Shown here piece by piece: positions 55,382-64,000 of a stretch of DNA of 64,000 nt. Location of the stretch: contig JBBPTG010000013.1 in the NCBI GenBank assembly GCA_038093975.1, positions 248,001 to 312,000 of the forward strand, given 5' to 3'. Made by a program: the position numbers and the translations under genes. The notes beneath the pieces were generated by a model. It worked only from the letters and a program-made list of their open reading frames with translations, ran no database searches and was not told the DNA's origin. Each line of letters begins with the position of its first letter. Position 1 is the first letter of the stretch. The stretch is from Chalciporus piperatus. Lineage: Eukaryota > Basidiomycota > Agaricomycetes > Boletales > Boletaceae.

Positions 55382-56462
55382 ATGTCAGCAGAGTTCTTAG
55401 ATCAAGAACCACAAGCCCAGGGTTACAGATCTCCTCCACGCCACTTCCCTTCCTCATCCGAAAGTTCACATCCTCCTACTCCCCGTCCCGAATCTCCGAT
55501 GGCAGATCCCGCTGATCCCATCGCTGCTCTCACCGCCACCCGTAGAAGGCGAACCAGAACCTGATCGAGCACCCCTGGGACTACTAGCATGGCCCACGTG
55601 GACAATATTTTCACATCTCCTCAAATCACATTTTCAAATAGACGTTCTCGCTCATGAGAGTCTTCGAAAATTGGAAGCATTGAAGCAGGCTGGGAAACCT
55701 GTGGATATCTTCCTCCAGGAGTTTGAATTGTTGAAAGCGGAATCGGAGATTGAAGATGCTCACGCCAAAGAGCTTCTGAAAAAGGCAATAGATTACAAAA
55801 TCTATTATCAGGCACAAATCAACACCAATGTTGATGAGCAAAATCTGACCAATACGATCGACACTTACCGAAAGTTGGGTCGAACTTTCGAACGTATTGT
55901 CGTTGAACGCGGTGCTCCAGTTCGTCAGGCACCCGCGACTGCGCCAAGGCCTTCATCATCATACCCGTATCTCCCCCCTCGTTACCCAATCGCATCACGC
56001 CCGCTCCCACGTCCCCCCGCTCAGTATGCGGCACCCCGTTTCACTCCCACAGGCACACAGCCTGGTCGTGGAGCCCCGATGGATCTGTCGGCACAGCAAA
56101 TGCCAAGACCCCCCGTTCGGGGAAACTGTTTCAATTGCGACCAGCCAGGTCATTTTGCAAACGCGTGCCCAAAGCCCCACAGGCCGCGTCAGAGACAAGT
56201 TGTTATGTGGGATCCGTATTCGCAACAATACGTTGAATCTTCCCTGCCGTTTGACAACCGGCAGATGCCCTTCGCAGGTACCATCCCTGCACCCTATCCT
56301 CCCCAATCTTCCCCCTACCCCGCTGGCCCGTCCACCAGCACAAGTTACATGTCGCATCAAGCGGCATATACCAACCAAGAAGCGGAAGCGTACTGGCGCG
56401 ACCGCATTGAATCAGAAGCCAAGGCACAGGCAGCCGAGGCTTTAAAAGGAAACAGCCAATGA
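55382..56462 (+). pseudogene. LTR-II gag, damaged
   Basis: Starts MSAEFLDQEP at 55382 and runs to a stop at 55562. A second frame (to 56462) holds the C-terminal capsid part (QIDVLAHESLRKLEALKQAG), GTQPGRGAPMD and the knuckle CFNCDQPGHFANAC. The middle of the capsid domain seems deleted around 55560-55620. The last codons overlap the pol start in ATGA (56459-56462). Gag coats the RNA in the particle; this copy would need gag from a relative. Confidence 0.7.
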
Positions 56463-59400
56463 GAGAAATGGGTTCTCGGCGGCTCGGACATAGTTTACCA
56501 AATGGTTGTATTAGTACTACTCCTTGTGTTCCGTTTCAATATAACTTTTCTTCTTCTGAAAGGGCGTCCCTTAGTGGCGTGGCGACAGAAGTAAAACAAT
56601 TCGTGCTTAATTCCCTTAAGGTAAATTATTCGAAAAAAGAAATCCCATCAAAAATACATGTAAGGAATCAAAATCGGAAAAACGAGCTGGATCTCGCTAT
56701 TACTATTATGTACGATAAAGGGGAGCAATGGAAGAAAATGGAGTTTGCCGCTCTATTGGATTCCGGCGCAACCGAAACGTTTATAGATAAATCGTTCTGT
56801 GAGCGACATGGTTTGACACTGGAAGAACTTCCTTTTCCTATTCCAGTGTACAACGCCGACGGCTCAGAGGGAGCGATAGGCGGTGTCACTCACAAGGTTT
56901 CGCTTGTTTTGGGACACAATGGACATTTTGAGCATATGGACGCTTTCGTTTCTGTACTTGTCGGCTACGATTGGCTTGAGAGGCATAACCCTGAAATTGA
57001 TTGGGTGGCCAAACGAGTACGATTCACACGATGTACAGATCAGTGCAAAGTAGTCAACTATCATTTGAATCGTTCTTTTTCTATTCGCAGAGTGTTTGAG
57101 GCGGGGCTCACCGAGAAAGTCCCAGTAGAGCTCCACGAATACTTAGATGTCTTTTCAGAGCAAGAGAGTGAGCGTATGCCTACCCGAAAGGCGTGGGACC
57201 ACGCAATAGATCTCAAGCCTGATTTTGTTCCTAAAAAGGGTCGGGTGATTCCGATGTCCGAACAGGAACTTGATGACGTCAAAAAATTCATCGATAAGGA
57301 GTTATCGAAAGGATATCTTCGTCCGTCGAAATCCCCTCAGACATCTCCTGTTTTCTTTATTCCAAAAAAGGACGGTAAAAAAAGATTAGTTATGGACTAT
57401 CGTTATGTAAATGAGGGAACTGTCAAAAACGCTTACCCTCTTCCCCTCATTTCCGGACTTATCGACCAGCTCAAAGGAGCTGACATGTTTACTAAAATGG
57501 ACCTACGTTGGGGTTATAATAATGTTAGAATAAAAGAAGGCGACGAATGGAAAGCGGCTTTCGTTACTCCATTTGGCGCTTACGAACCTGTTGTTATGTA
57601 CTTTGGACTTACGAACTCTCCCCCCACATTCCAACAAATGATGAATGATCTATTTAGCGATCTTCATGGGGTTCTTATTATTTATATCGACGATCTCATG
57701 ATCTTTACGTTCGGAAAAACTAGAGCAGAGCACTTAGAAATAGTTAAAACCGTATTGCAACGTCTCAGAGAGAACGATCTTTACGTAAAACCAGAAAAAT
57801 GTAGCTTCGCGGTGGACTCCGTAGATTTCCTGGGAATGGTTATCTCCCAGAAAGGCGTAGAGATGGACAACTCGAAGGTGCAGGCTATTCTGGACTGGCC
57901 TGCGCCAACTAGGTTGAAGGGTGTTCAGTCCTTTTTAGGATTAGCGAACTTCTACCGACACTTCATTCAGGGCTTCGCTGACATTGCTCGTCCCTTGAAT
58001 GACCTGACCAAAAAGGACACACCATACCGGTGGGGACTGGAGCAACAGCAAGCTTTTGATAAGCTGAAGCAGCAATTCACGACCGCTCCGCTTTTAGCTT
58101 ATCCTGACCGCTCTAAAGAAGTCAGAGTAGAAACGGACGCTAGTGATATTGCAACGGGAGCTGTGCTCTCGGTTAAATGCGATGATGGCCTCTGGAGGCC
58201 TTGTGCCTTCATTTCCCATTCCTTTAGTTCTGCTGAGAAGAACTACCCGGTTTATGACAAGGAGCTTCTAGCTGTCATTCGGGCTTTGCAGGAATGGAGA
58301 CATTATCTAATGGGTCGAGAACATTTCGAGATTTGGACTGATCACAAGAATCTCGAATATTGGAAATCTCCCCAAACTCTGAGCCCGCGTCAAGCACGCT
58401 GGAATGCGTTGCTCTCAGAGTATAACTACTCGATTATTTATAAACCGGGTGCTACAAATGGAAGGGCTGATGCTTTATCTCGTCGAGAAGATCACGGAGA
58501 AGCAGATCCCGACCATAACAAAAATATTACTGTCCTTCCTGCTTCTGTTTTTATTAATACGGTTACTCTTTCTTCACCTATTTACGACGAAATACAAAAC
58601 GAATCAGAAAAAATAAAAAATGATACTTTAGATGGCTTTGTTTTTGACGAGGGGTCTATAGTATTTAAAAATGACAAAAACAAAGTTTTCGTTCCTATTT
58701 CTTTACGTACTAAACTACTCACAATCCTTCATGATTCTCCTATTGGCGGCCATGGTGGCCAAGGACGTACTTTGCATCTGGTTACTCGTTATTTCTCGTG
58801 GCCTGGTGTCACAAAGGACGTTAAAACATACGTAGAACATTGTCAGACGTGCGCCCTCACGAAGGGAAAGTCAACGGCACAAGCTGGCAAATTAATTCCC
58901 CTTCCAGTTCCAAAAGAACCTTGGAAGGATATATCTATAGATTTTACCACGGGTTTTCCTAAATCACGTGGCTTTGATGCTATTTGTGTAATTGTAGATC
59001 GCTTTTCTAAAGAAGTAGAGTTTATCGCTTGTAAAAAGACAATTTCTTCAAAAGAATTAGCTATTCTATTTAGAGACAATGTTTGGTGTAGACACGGACT
59101 TCCCTCTTCGATTGTTTCAGATCGAGGACCGCAATTCGCATCGGAGTTTACTTCACAGCTTTGCACCCTTCTAGGAATAGAACAGAAGCTGTCAACCGCT
59201 TATCACCCCCAAACCGATGGCCAAACGGAGCGTATGAACCGAGAACTCCAGCAGTATCTCCGCGCTTACGTGGCTAAACGTCAAACGGAATGGGCTGATT
59301 GGTTGAAGATAGCGCAGTTCCATCACAATTCCTCCTTATCCACTGCTACCGGAACCATCCCCTTCGCTATAACAAAAAACTACTTCCCACGCATGGGATT

Positions 59401-60076
59401 CGAAGGCGATTCATCTCCAGCTGGTACATTCTTAGAGAAATGCGGAAAGGCACACAAAGAAGTAGAGCAGGCATTAGAAGAAACTCAGAACCGGATGAAA
59501 GAGCAAGCGGACAAGCATCGGTCCGAAGCTCCAGATTATCAAATCGGAGATTTTGTTATGTTATCCACGGACAACCTTAAATTACCTTATCCCTCCAAAA
59601 AGATGACGCAAAACTGGATCGGACCTTATCAAATCACGAAGGTCCTTCCCAATGCAGTCACACTAGACTTGCCCAATTCCATGCATATCCATCCCACGGT
59701 TAATGTCAAACGGGTCAAACCGGCTAAAGAACCATTGGAAGGGCAACCGGTCCGTCTTCCGGATCCGGTAATAGTCAATCAAGAAGGAGAAGAAGAGTAT
59801 GAGGTGGATTACGTAGTGAAGTCTCAGGTTAAACAAGGACAATTAGAGTACCTGGTTCATTGGAAAGGCTGGGACATATCGGACCGTACATGGGAAAAGG
59901 CAGCGCATTTGTCAAATGCACCTGAAGCTGTTAAAGCTTTTCACAAAAAGCACCCGTCCGCCCCACGTCGAATCAACATGACCATGGGAAATTTCTCTGC
60001 CTTGTTCCAAAAATACGAAAATCTGACAGAGGTTCCTGAGCGCAAGTTGCCGAATCGCCTGGAATGCGATTTCTAG
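56459..60076 (+). CDS. LTR-II pol polyprotein, 1205 aa, intact
   Basis: Protease LLDSGATETFID (residue about 100); RT with PVFFIPKKDGKKRLVMDYRYV and YIDDLMIF (about 408); RNase H VETDASDIATGAVL (about 560) and TDHKNLEYW; integrase zinc region H..H..CQTC (about 758-800) and D,D,E in SIDFTTGFP, SDRGPQFASEF and GQTERMNREL (about 826, 887, 924); C-terminal chromodomain EYEVDYVVKS..YLVHWKGWD (about 1112-1168), which in chromoviruses directs integration to marked chromatin. ATG overlaps the gag TGA (ATGA), suggesting reinitiation; a -1 frameshift is the alternative. No internal stop. Confidence 0.92.
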   Translation: MREMGSRRLGHSLPNGCISTTPCVPFQYNFSSSERASLSGVATEVKQFVLNSLKVNYSKKEIPSKIHVRNQNRKNELDLAITIMYDKGEQWKKMEFAALLDSGATETFIDKSFCERHGLTLEELPFPIPVYNADGSEGAIGGVTHKVSLVLGHNGHFEHMDAFVSVLVGYDWLERHNPEIDWVAKRVRFTRCTDQCKVVNYHLNRSFSIRRVFEAGLTEKVPVELHEYLDVFSEQESERMPTRKAWDHAIDLKPDFVPKKGRVIPMSEQELDDVKKFIDKELSKGYLRPSKSPQTSPVFFIPKKDGKKRLVMDYRYVNEGTVKNAYPLPLISGLIDQLKGADMFTKMDLRWGYNNVRIKEGDEWKAAFVTPFGAYEPVVMYFGLTNSPPTFQQMMNDLFSDLHGVLIIYIDDLMIFTFGKTRAEHLEIVKTVLQRLRENDLYVKPEKCSFAVDSVDFLGMVISQKGVEMDNSKVQAILDWPAPTRLKGVQSFLGLANFYRHFIQGFADIARPLNDLTKKDTPYRWGLEQQQAFDKLKQQFTTAPLLAYPDRSKEVRVETDASDIATGAVLSVKCDDGLWRPCAFISHSFSSAEKNYPVYDKELLAVIRALQEWRHYLMGREHFEIWTDHKNLEYWKSPQTLSPRQARWNALLSEYNYSIIYKPGATNGRADALSRREDHGEADPDHNKNITVLPASVFINTVTLSSPIYDEIQNESEKIKNDTLDGFVFDEGSIVFKNDKNKVFVPISLRTKLLTILHDSPIGGHGGQGRTLHLVTRYFSWPGVTKDVKTYVEHCQTCALTKGKSTAQAGKLIPLPVPKEPWKDISIDFTTGFPKSRGFDAICVIVDRFSKEVEFIACKKTISSKELAILFRDNVWCRHGLPSSIVSDRGPQFASEFTSQLCTLLGIEQKLSTAYHPQTDGQTERMNRELQQYLRAYVAKRQTEWADWLKIAQFHHNSSLSTATGTIPFAITKNYFPRMGFEGDSSPAGTFLEKCGKAHKEVEQALEETQNRMKEQADKHRSEAPDYQIGDFVMLSTDNLKLPYPSKKMTQNWIGPYQITKVLPNAVTLDLPNSMHIHPTVNVKRVKPAKEPLEGQPVRLPDPVIVNQEGEEEYEVDYVVKSQVKQGQLEYLVHWKGWDISDRTWEKAAHLSNAPEAVKAFHKKHPSAPRRINMTMGNFSALFQKYENLTEVPERKLPNRLECDF

Positions 60077-60087
60077 AGAGGGGATAG

Positions 60088-60542
60088 TGTTATAGTATTT
60101 AAAAAACTTTTCAAACTGTTGCCTACAATGGTATTCGAACTCTGAACTTTGTCTACAACTTAGGGGTCAAGCCGGATTCATCTTAATCCGCTCCGGTAGT
60201 CCCTGTAGCATTACGTAAACTATTACATAATCAGGTCACGTGACAAAGGTCTAGACTTAGATGAGTCAGCAATGATGTCATGGCCTAGACCCTAATCCGT
60301 ACCTGGTACCTTTTCTTATCATCGTACCATTTACCTTATTTATCTTTCCCTTTGTGTTTTCCTTATTCGGCTGTTGGTCTGTGCGCACTTCTCAATAGTA
60401 TATAAGTAACCCTGTACTTATCACAGACCTCAGTCTAATCCATTTGTTGCTTCACCGCAATTAAGTTTTAGTACTCAGCATACTCCTTCGCAAGGCCTAG
60501 TGTTGCCTTAAGTCCCCGCCGTGTTGTGACTCAGTCATAACA
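60088..60542 (+). repeat. 3' LTR of LTR-II
   Basis: Same termini as the 5' LTR and a few substitutions (for example CAACGG to CAATGG near the start). Preceded by the polypurine tract. Confidence 0.9.
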
Positions 60543-61072
60543 GGGTCATTCTTCTGGGCAGTGAGTCATCAATCGTGGATTTACTGTACAATCAATCTCA
60601 CCTTCAGTGTGCGACGCTTCTTGCCTCGAGGAGGCCCGATCTTAATACCTGGATCTTCCTGTCCTTCATTGGGGCTGGAGATCGACGGTGCATTTGCATC
60701 CAGACCATCTGCACCAAGAGCGGCCTTCGCGCGGTGGGTGAGAAGGACCATCGGGCTGCTACGAAATTGGTAGTGAGCATGATGAATCAGTCGGTCGGCC
60801 TAGGCACGATACGCATCGTTGCCTTGCATCACTGTTCGACACGCGTCGAACGGGGGCGACCGAGACACTCGCGCCAGACACGCGTCTGACTGAGCATCAC
60901 AGGGAAAGTAATAGACGGACCTACTGTACAGTAGCAATGAGCGGAAGGAGTGGTATAGACGGGGAAGAATGGACGAGGGGTGAGACTGCAAAGCGGTTAG
61001 AGACAACTGAACGGGCGAAGGAGGACGTACAATGGCGACAACACGGGATAATATTCGGAAGGAGGGTAGATG
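60543..61072. other. Unassigned flank with first mini-hairpins
   Basis: No gene recognised. Contains three short hairpins at 60806-60819, 60834-60851 and 60875-60888 that belong to the set described at 60806-62362. Confidence 0.5.
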
Positions 61073-62362
61073 GTGAAGACTGGACGAGCGGCGAGACTGT
61101 AAAGAAGTGAGCGCAGATGGAACTCGATGGATGAACTTACTGAGACGAGTGTTGTGACTGCAAAGATGTCTGGAGGAGCGTTGAGACTGTAATGAAGTGA
61201 GCGCACACTGAAATCAGTGGATAACTTACGATGGCGCGCCCTGGGAGGTCGAAGGATGGTGCAACGAAGCGCTTCGTGCACGAGCGAGTACAGCAGGACA
61301 CGCGTCCTGCTATACTATACTGAAGGAAGTAGTCCCAACACGCATTGGGACTCGGAAGATGCTTGAGGGAGGTGGTCGTGGTGATGTGGTGTGTGGATGG
61401 AAAGAGATGGTGGACGAGGGAAAACTGTGGACCGCTGTTTGGATGTGTTCCAAACTCTGCAGAAATACGCGGTTCCCCAGATTGGGTAGGTTGCCTAATC
61501 AAATGAAGTAACACATCTCTACCTAATTTGACAGCTTCGCATAACATCAGGAAAAAACCTCTGTTCCCTATATCACTCTTTGATGATATATGGAGGTATT
61601 TGATGATATATGTTACTATATGGTGTCATCGGAGTTTCAACTTAATCACCCAGCGGAGCTCAAACACTATTCTCTCCTTCATCCTTCTTCTCTTCCATCC
61701 ACCACCACCACCACCACCGCTTCTCTCAAGCATCTTCCGAGTCCCAACGCGTGTTGGAACTACTTCCTTCCGTATAGTATAGCAGGGCGCGTGTCCTGCT
61801 GTACTCGCTCGTGCACGAAGCGCTTCGTTGCACCATCCTTCGACCTCCCAGGGCGCGCCATCGTAAGTTATCCACTGATTTCAGTGTGCGCTCACCTCAT
61901 TACAGTCTCAACACTCCTCCAGACATCTTTGCCGTCACAACACTCCTCCCAGTAAGTTCATCCATCGAGTTCCATCTGCGCTCACTTCTTTACAGTCTCG
62001 CCGCTCGTCCAGTCATCTTTGCAGTCCCAATGCTCCGCCCAGTAAGTTCATCCATCGATGTCCGCCTGCGCTAACCACTTTGCAGGCTCAACGCTCCTCC
62101 GGTGTGCACAGTCTACTCCTTGAACAAACTTCCACTCGTTTGGTGGGTTTCGTGTCCTCCCAATATTGTTCGCTGATCATCTTGCTCCCATTGTAGCACC
62201 GTCCGTTCGACATTTCCTGCTGTTTCCCAACCGTCTGGTGAGTTAGATGCCAAACATCATTCCCTGCCCACCAGTGTTCGAGCTCCTTAACACGTGTTAA
62301 GGAGTCTGGCATACACCCCAACGCGCGTTGGGGTGTGTCAGGATCGACGCGTGTCGATCCTG
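60806..62362. repeat. Set of about ten mini-hairpins with a common NCGN loop
   Basis: Positions: 60806-60819, 60834-60851, 60875-60888, 61293-61310, 61332-61351, 61741-61760, 61782-61799, 62283-62304, 62313-62336, 62339-62362. Arms of 5-10 bp differ between sites, but the loop is ACGC, GCGT, ACGT or GCGC and in nine of ten the arm ends in AC before the loop and resumes with GT. Examples: GTTCGAC-ACGC-GTCGAAC, CTCCTTAAC-ACGT-GTTAAGGAG. Confidence 0.8.
61073..62018. repeat. Large inverted repeat
   Basis: Arms about 61073-61390 and 61700-62018, about 85-90% identical, around a 300-bp centre with ATATG-rich sequence and a CCACCACCA run. The arms include GGCGCGCC, the palindrome ACGAAGCGCTTCGT and two mini-hairpins each. 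Mirror open frames in the arms are not genes. Confidence 0.75.
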
Positions 62363-62413
62363 TCGTGCCTCCTGAATACGTATTGATTGAGATTCTACAG
62401 ATTCTGCCACACA

Positions 62414-64000
62414 ATGCCGCCTCCATCCTCCGCTCTCATTGATTTCACGTTGCCTGCTGAGCCGACTCTGGCTGAGGTGGAAGCCAAGTTCCGTCCACGC
62501 GCGCCGCACATAGGTATGTCACAACCCTGATTGCAATATGCGCTGACCGGTTGGCGAAGGTGGATGGGGAGCCTACGATGCGAAGGTTATTACCTTCTGT
62601 GGGGAGTTCGCGATTTCGTCGCCCAACATGGACTTCGTCCCATCGTATGTGTTCGGTGAGGCCAAGCTCTGCGTCAGGAAGGATGGTCGGTGGGGATATC
62701 TTGATCCTTGGCAGACCATGCAAGAATACTCTCAGAACTTTCCTTGGGCTGCAATGATTCCCCGCAAAGGTGAGTTATTAAGGGTAATTGCTTGCACTCC
62801 GTCCTGACCACTTGGCCAGGTTCTATCGTGTTACGTGTACAAGGAGATCCAAGACGCCCTACCATATCTCTGGAGAACACCTAACCTGGAGCACACTCGC
62901 CCGGAAAATGACCTTCGACGATTGGAAAGTTGGTTTTACGGAGCTCTGGAGGATATTGGCGGGACTCTCGCAGATGAGGCCCAGAATTGGGTTGAACAGC
63001 GCGGACGGCCCAGTGGCGTTGCAGAGACCTTGATCTTTGCCCTTCGTAGAAATCTTCAACATCTCTTTCGCCCCCTCCGCCTGGCCGACATCCGTCTTGC
63101 CGTGGCCGATTTCCAACGCTGCTGGCTCGATCTCTACGCATTTCTCCAATTCGAACGGGATGTGAAGAATCACGCCCGTAATTTTCATCCGACTTCCACT
63201 TCCTGGCCCGTCAATCCTGCGTGGATGGGCACATTTACAGATCACAATTCTCTTGCTGTCACTCTGTGGGAGGCCGGCGTGCCTTTTTGGCACATTCGCA
63301 AGATATCAGACCTGCCGCAAGACATGCGTGTCGGCAACCGTGTCGTCATGACATGGGATCCCGACATCGAAACTCATCACGATCCCGACGCTCCTCGCGC
63401 TCCTGTCCACACTGGCTTTGGTGGTGAAGCCAGGGCCTACCTTTGCCGACCGATCAGCTTTCTCGCGTTAGGTGGATATGTCCCCCTCATCCTGAAGGAG
63501 ACGTGGGAGCAGTGGGTGATGTGAATCCAGCCCCCCGGTGTCAATGCTGCCCAGCTCGCTCCAGCTCCTGACGCTGCTCAGATCGCTCCGGATGCTCCTC
63601 CTCCCCCTCCATCTCCCATCATCTTCCAGGCCCGTCGCCCCGCTGATCTTCGCAACTTGATTCCTGAGATTGTTGAAGAAGTCTCTGCAAGGGTGAAGGC
63701 ATCTCTACCTTCCGAGCCCCAAGGCTCCACATCAAACTGTCGGTCCAGGCAACAAACGAGACAAGCTGGTCGTAAGTTCATTGGTCAAACATTTAATATT
63801 ATACGTGGTAACTAACTCCCTACTGCTCAGCGCTCGCCCGTCCCTCGGGCAGCACACTCCCTTCCCCCCCAGACGAATCATGGGCTGACCCCGAGTCGGA
63901 ATGGCTGTCGCCTTGTGTGGACGTTTGGGCGACAGCACTCGCCTCCGTGGATCGCGCAGTCACACCGAGGGGCAACATCACTGGCACCGGCATCCCCTTC
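62414..64000 (+). pseudogene. Conserved unknown protein E2, decayed (runs off the window)
   Basis: Exon 1 from ATG 62414 (PPPSSALIDFTLPAEP), intron, exon 2 (GGWGAYDAKVITFCGEF, RWGYLDPWQTMQEYSQNF), intron, then GSIVLRVQGD. A frame change near 62850 leads into DALPYLWR and a long helical part, VPFWHIRKISDLPQDMRVG and YVPLILKETWEQWVM, then an in-frame TGA at 63522. Reading continues beyond it (APDAPPPPPSP, DLRNLIPEIVEEVSARVK) until a 1-nt insertion near 63738 relative to E1. The 3' exons match E1 at 47854-47424. Three lesions mark it as a pseudogene. Function unknown. Confidence 0.6.

Larger units (their letters stand above)
54217..60542 (+). mobile_element. LTR-II, nearly complete chromodomain Ty3/Gypsy element
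   Basis: Two 455-bp LTRs (54217-54671 and 60088-60542) differ at only a few positions, so insertion is fairly recent. PBS, leader, gag (damaged), pol (intact) and polypurine tract (AGAGAGGGGATAG before 60088) are in order. The flanks (..GCCATCATG and GGGTCATT..) do not share a 5-bp duplication, so one side may have been rearranged. Confidence 0.9.

Noticed and set aside
54217..60542. Clean 5-bp target-site duplication around LTR-II
   Set aside because: Left flank ends TCATG and right flank starts GGGTC; they do not match, so a simple insertion at this site cannot be claimed.

Overview
The window looks like a transposon-rich, gene-poor accessory region of a basidiomycete (Agaricomycete) nuclear genome. 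Introns are about 50 nt with GT..AG borders. There is a FunK1-type protein kinase, a Plavaka (CACTA-like) transposase, three KDZ transposase relics, an intact fungal TET/JBP-type 2-oxoglutarate dioxygenase, chromodomain Ty3/Gypsy retrotransposons and a truncated fungal 5S rRNA gene. All family names come from motif recognition by eye; no database was searched.

Layout. 1-1947: end of a homeodomain-like gene converging on a small Zn-cluster/coiled-coil gene. 1985-6179: decayed Ty3/Gypsy element LTR-I on the minus strand. 6313-9058: intact nine-exon TET/JBP dioxygenase (minus). 9322-11174: 1.85-kb foldback element. 11550-14822: FunK1 kinase whose only visible lesion is a 610-bp hAT-type MITE. 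15045-18146: intact Plavaka transposase. 18315-22493: element LTR-III with a 401-bp tandem duplication and a zinc-knuckle ORF downstream of pol. 22494-27260: minisatellites, TIR elements and KDZ/Zn-cluster fragments. 27277-28805: a broken nucleotidyltransferase-like gene and an intact two-repeat gene of unknown function. 28806-31066: palindromes, a solo LTR and an LTR-I deletion copy. 31067-33524: KDZ relic split by a second hAT MITE. 34159-37725: second copy of the homeodomain-like/Zn-cluster pair. 39228-40510: intronless retrocopy with poly(A) and target-site duplication. 41249-42235: coiled-coil gene and a third Zn-cluster gene. 42300-44450: satellites. 44455-46461: KDZ relic lacking its catalytic core. 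46684-47854: conserved unknown gene E1. 47855-49139: MITE remnant, LTR-II relative and a 5S fragment cut by that LTR. 49140-51250: tandem repeats. 51415-54216: a second Zn-cluster locus and a truncated gene that may also be TET/JBP-like. 54217-60542: nearly full-length LTR-II with intact pol. 60543-62413: a palindrome and about ten matching mini-hairpins. 62414-64000: decayed paralogue E2.

How the parts relate. KDZ relics and TET/JBP-type genes lie in the same neighbourhood, as described for basidiomycete genomes. Two convergent gene pairs recur in the window, each with a small cysteine-cluster protein as one partner, and may represent mobile or selfish cassettes. The three LTR families that can be tested all carry an 11-nt complementarity between the predicted transcript start and the primer-binding site, with a compensatory change between two of them. 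This indicates Tf1-type self-priming. The same hAT MITE family broke both the kinase and the KDZ gene, leaving perfect 8-bp duplications.
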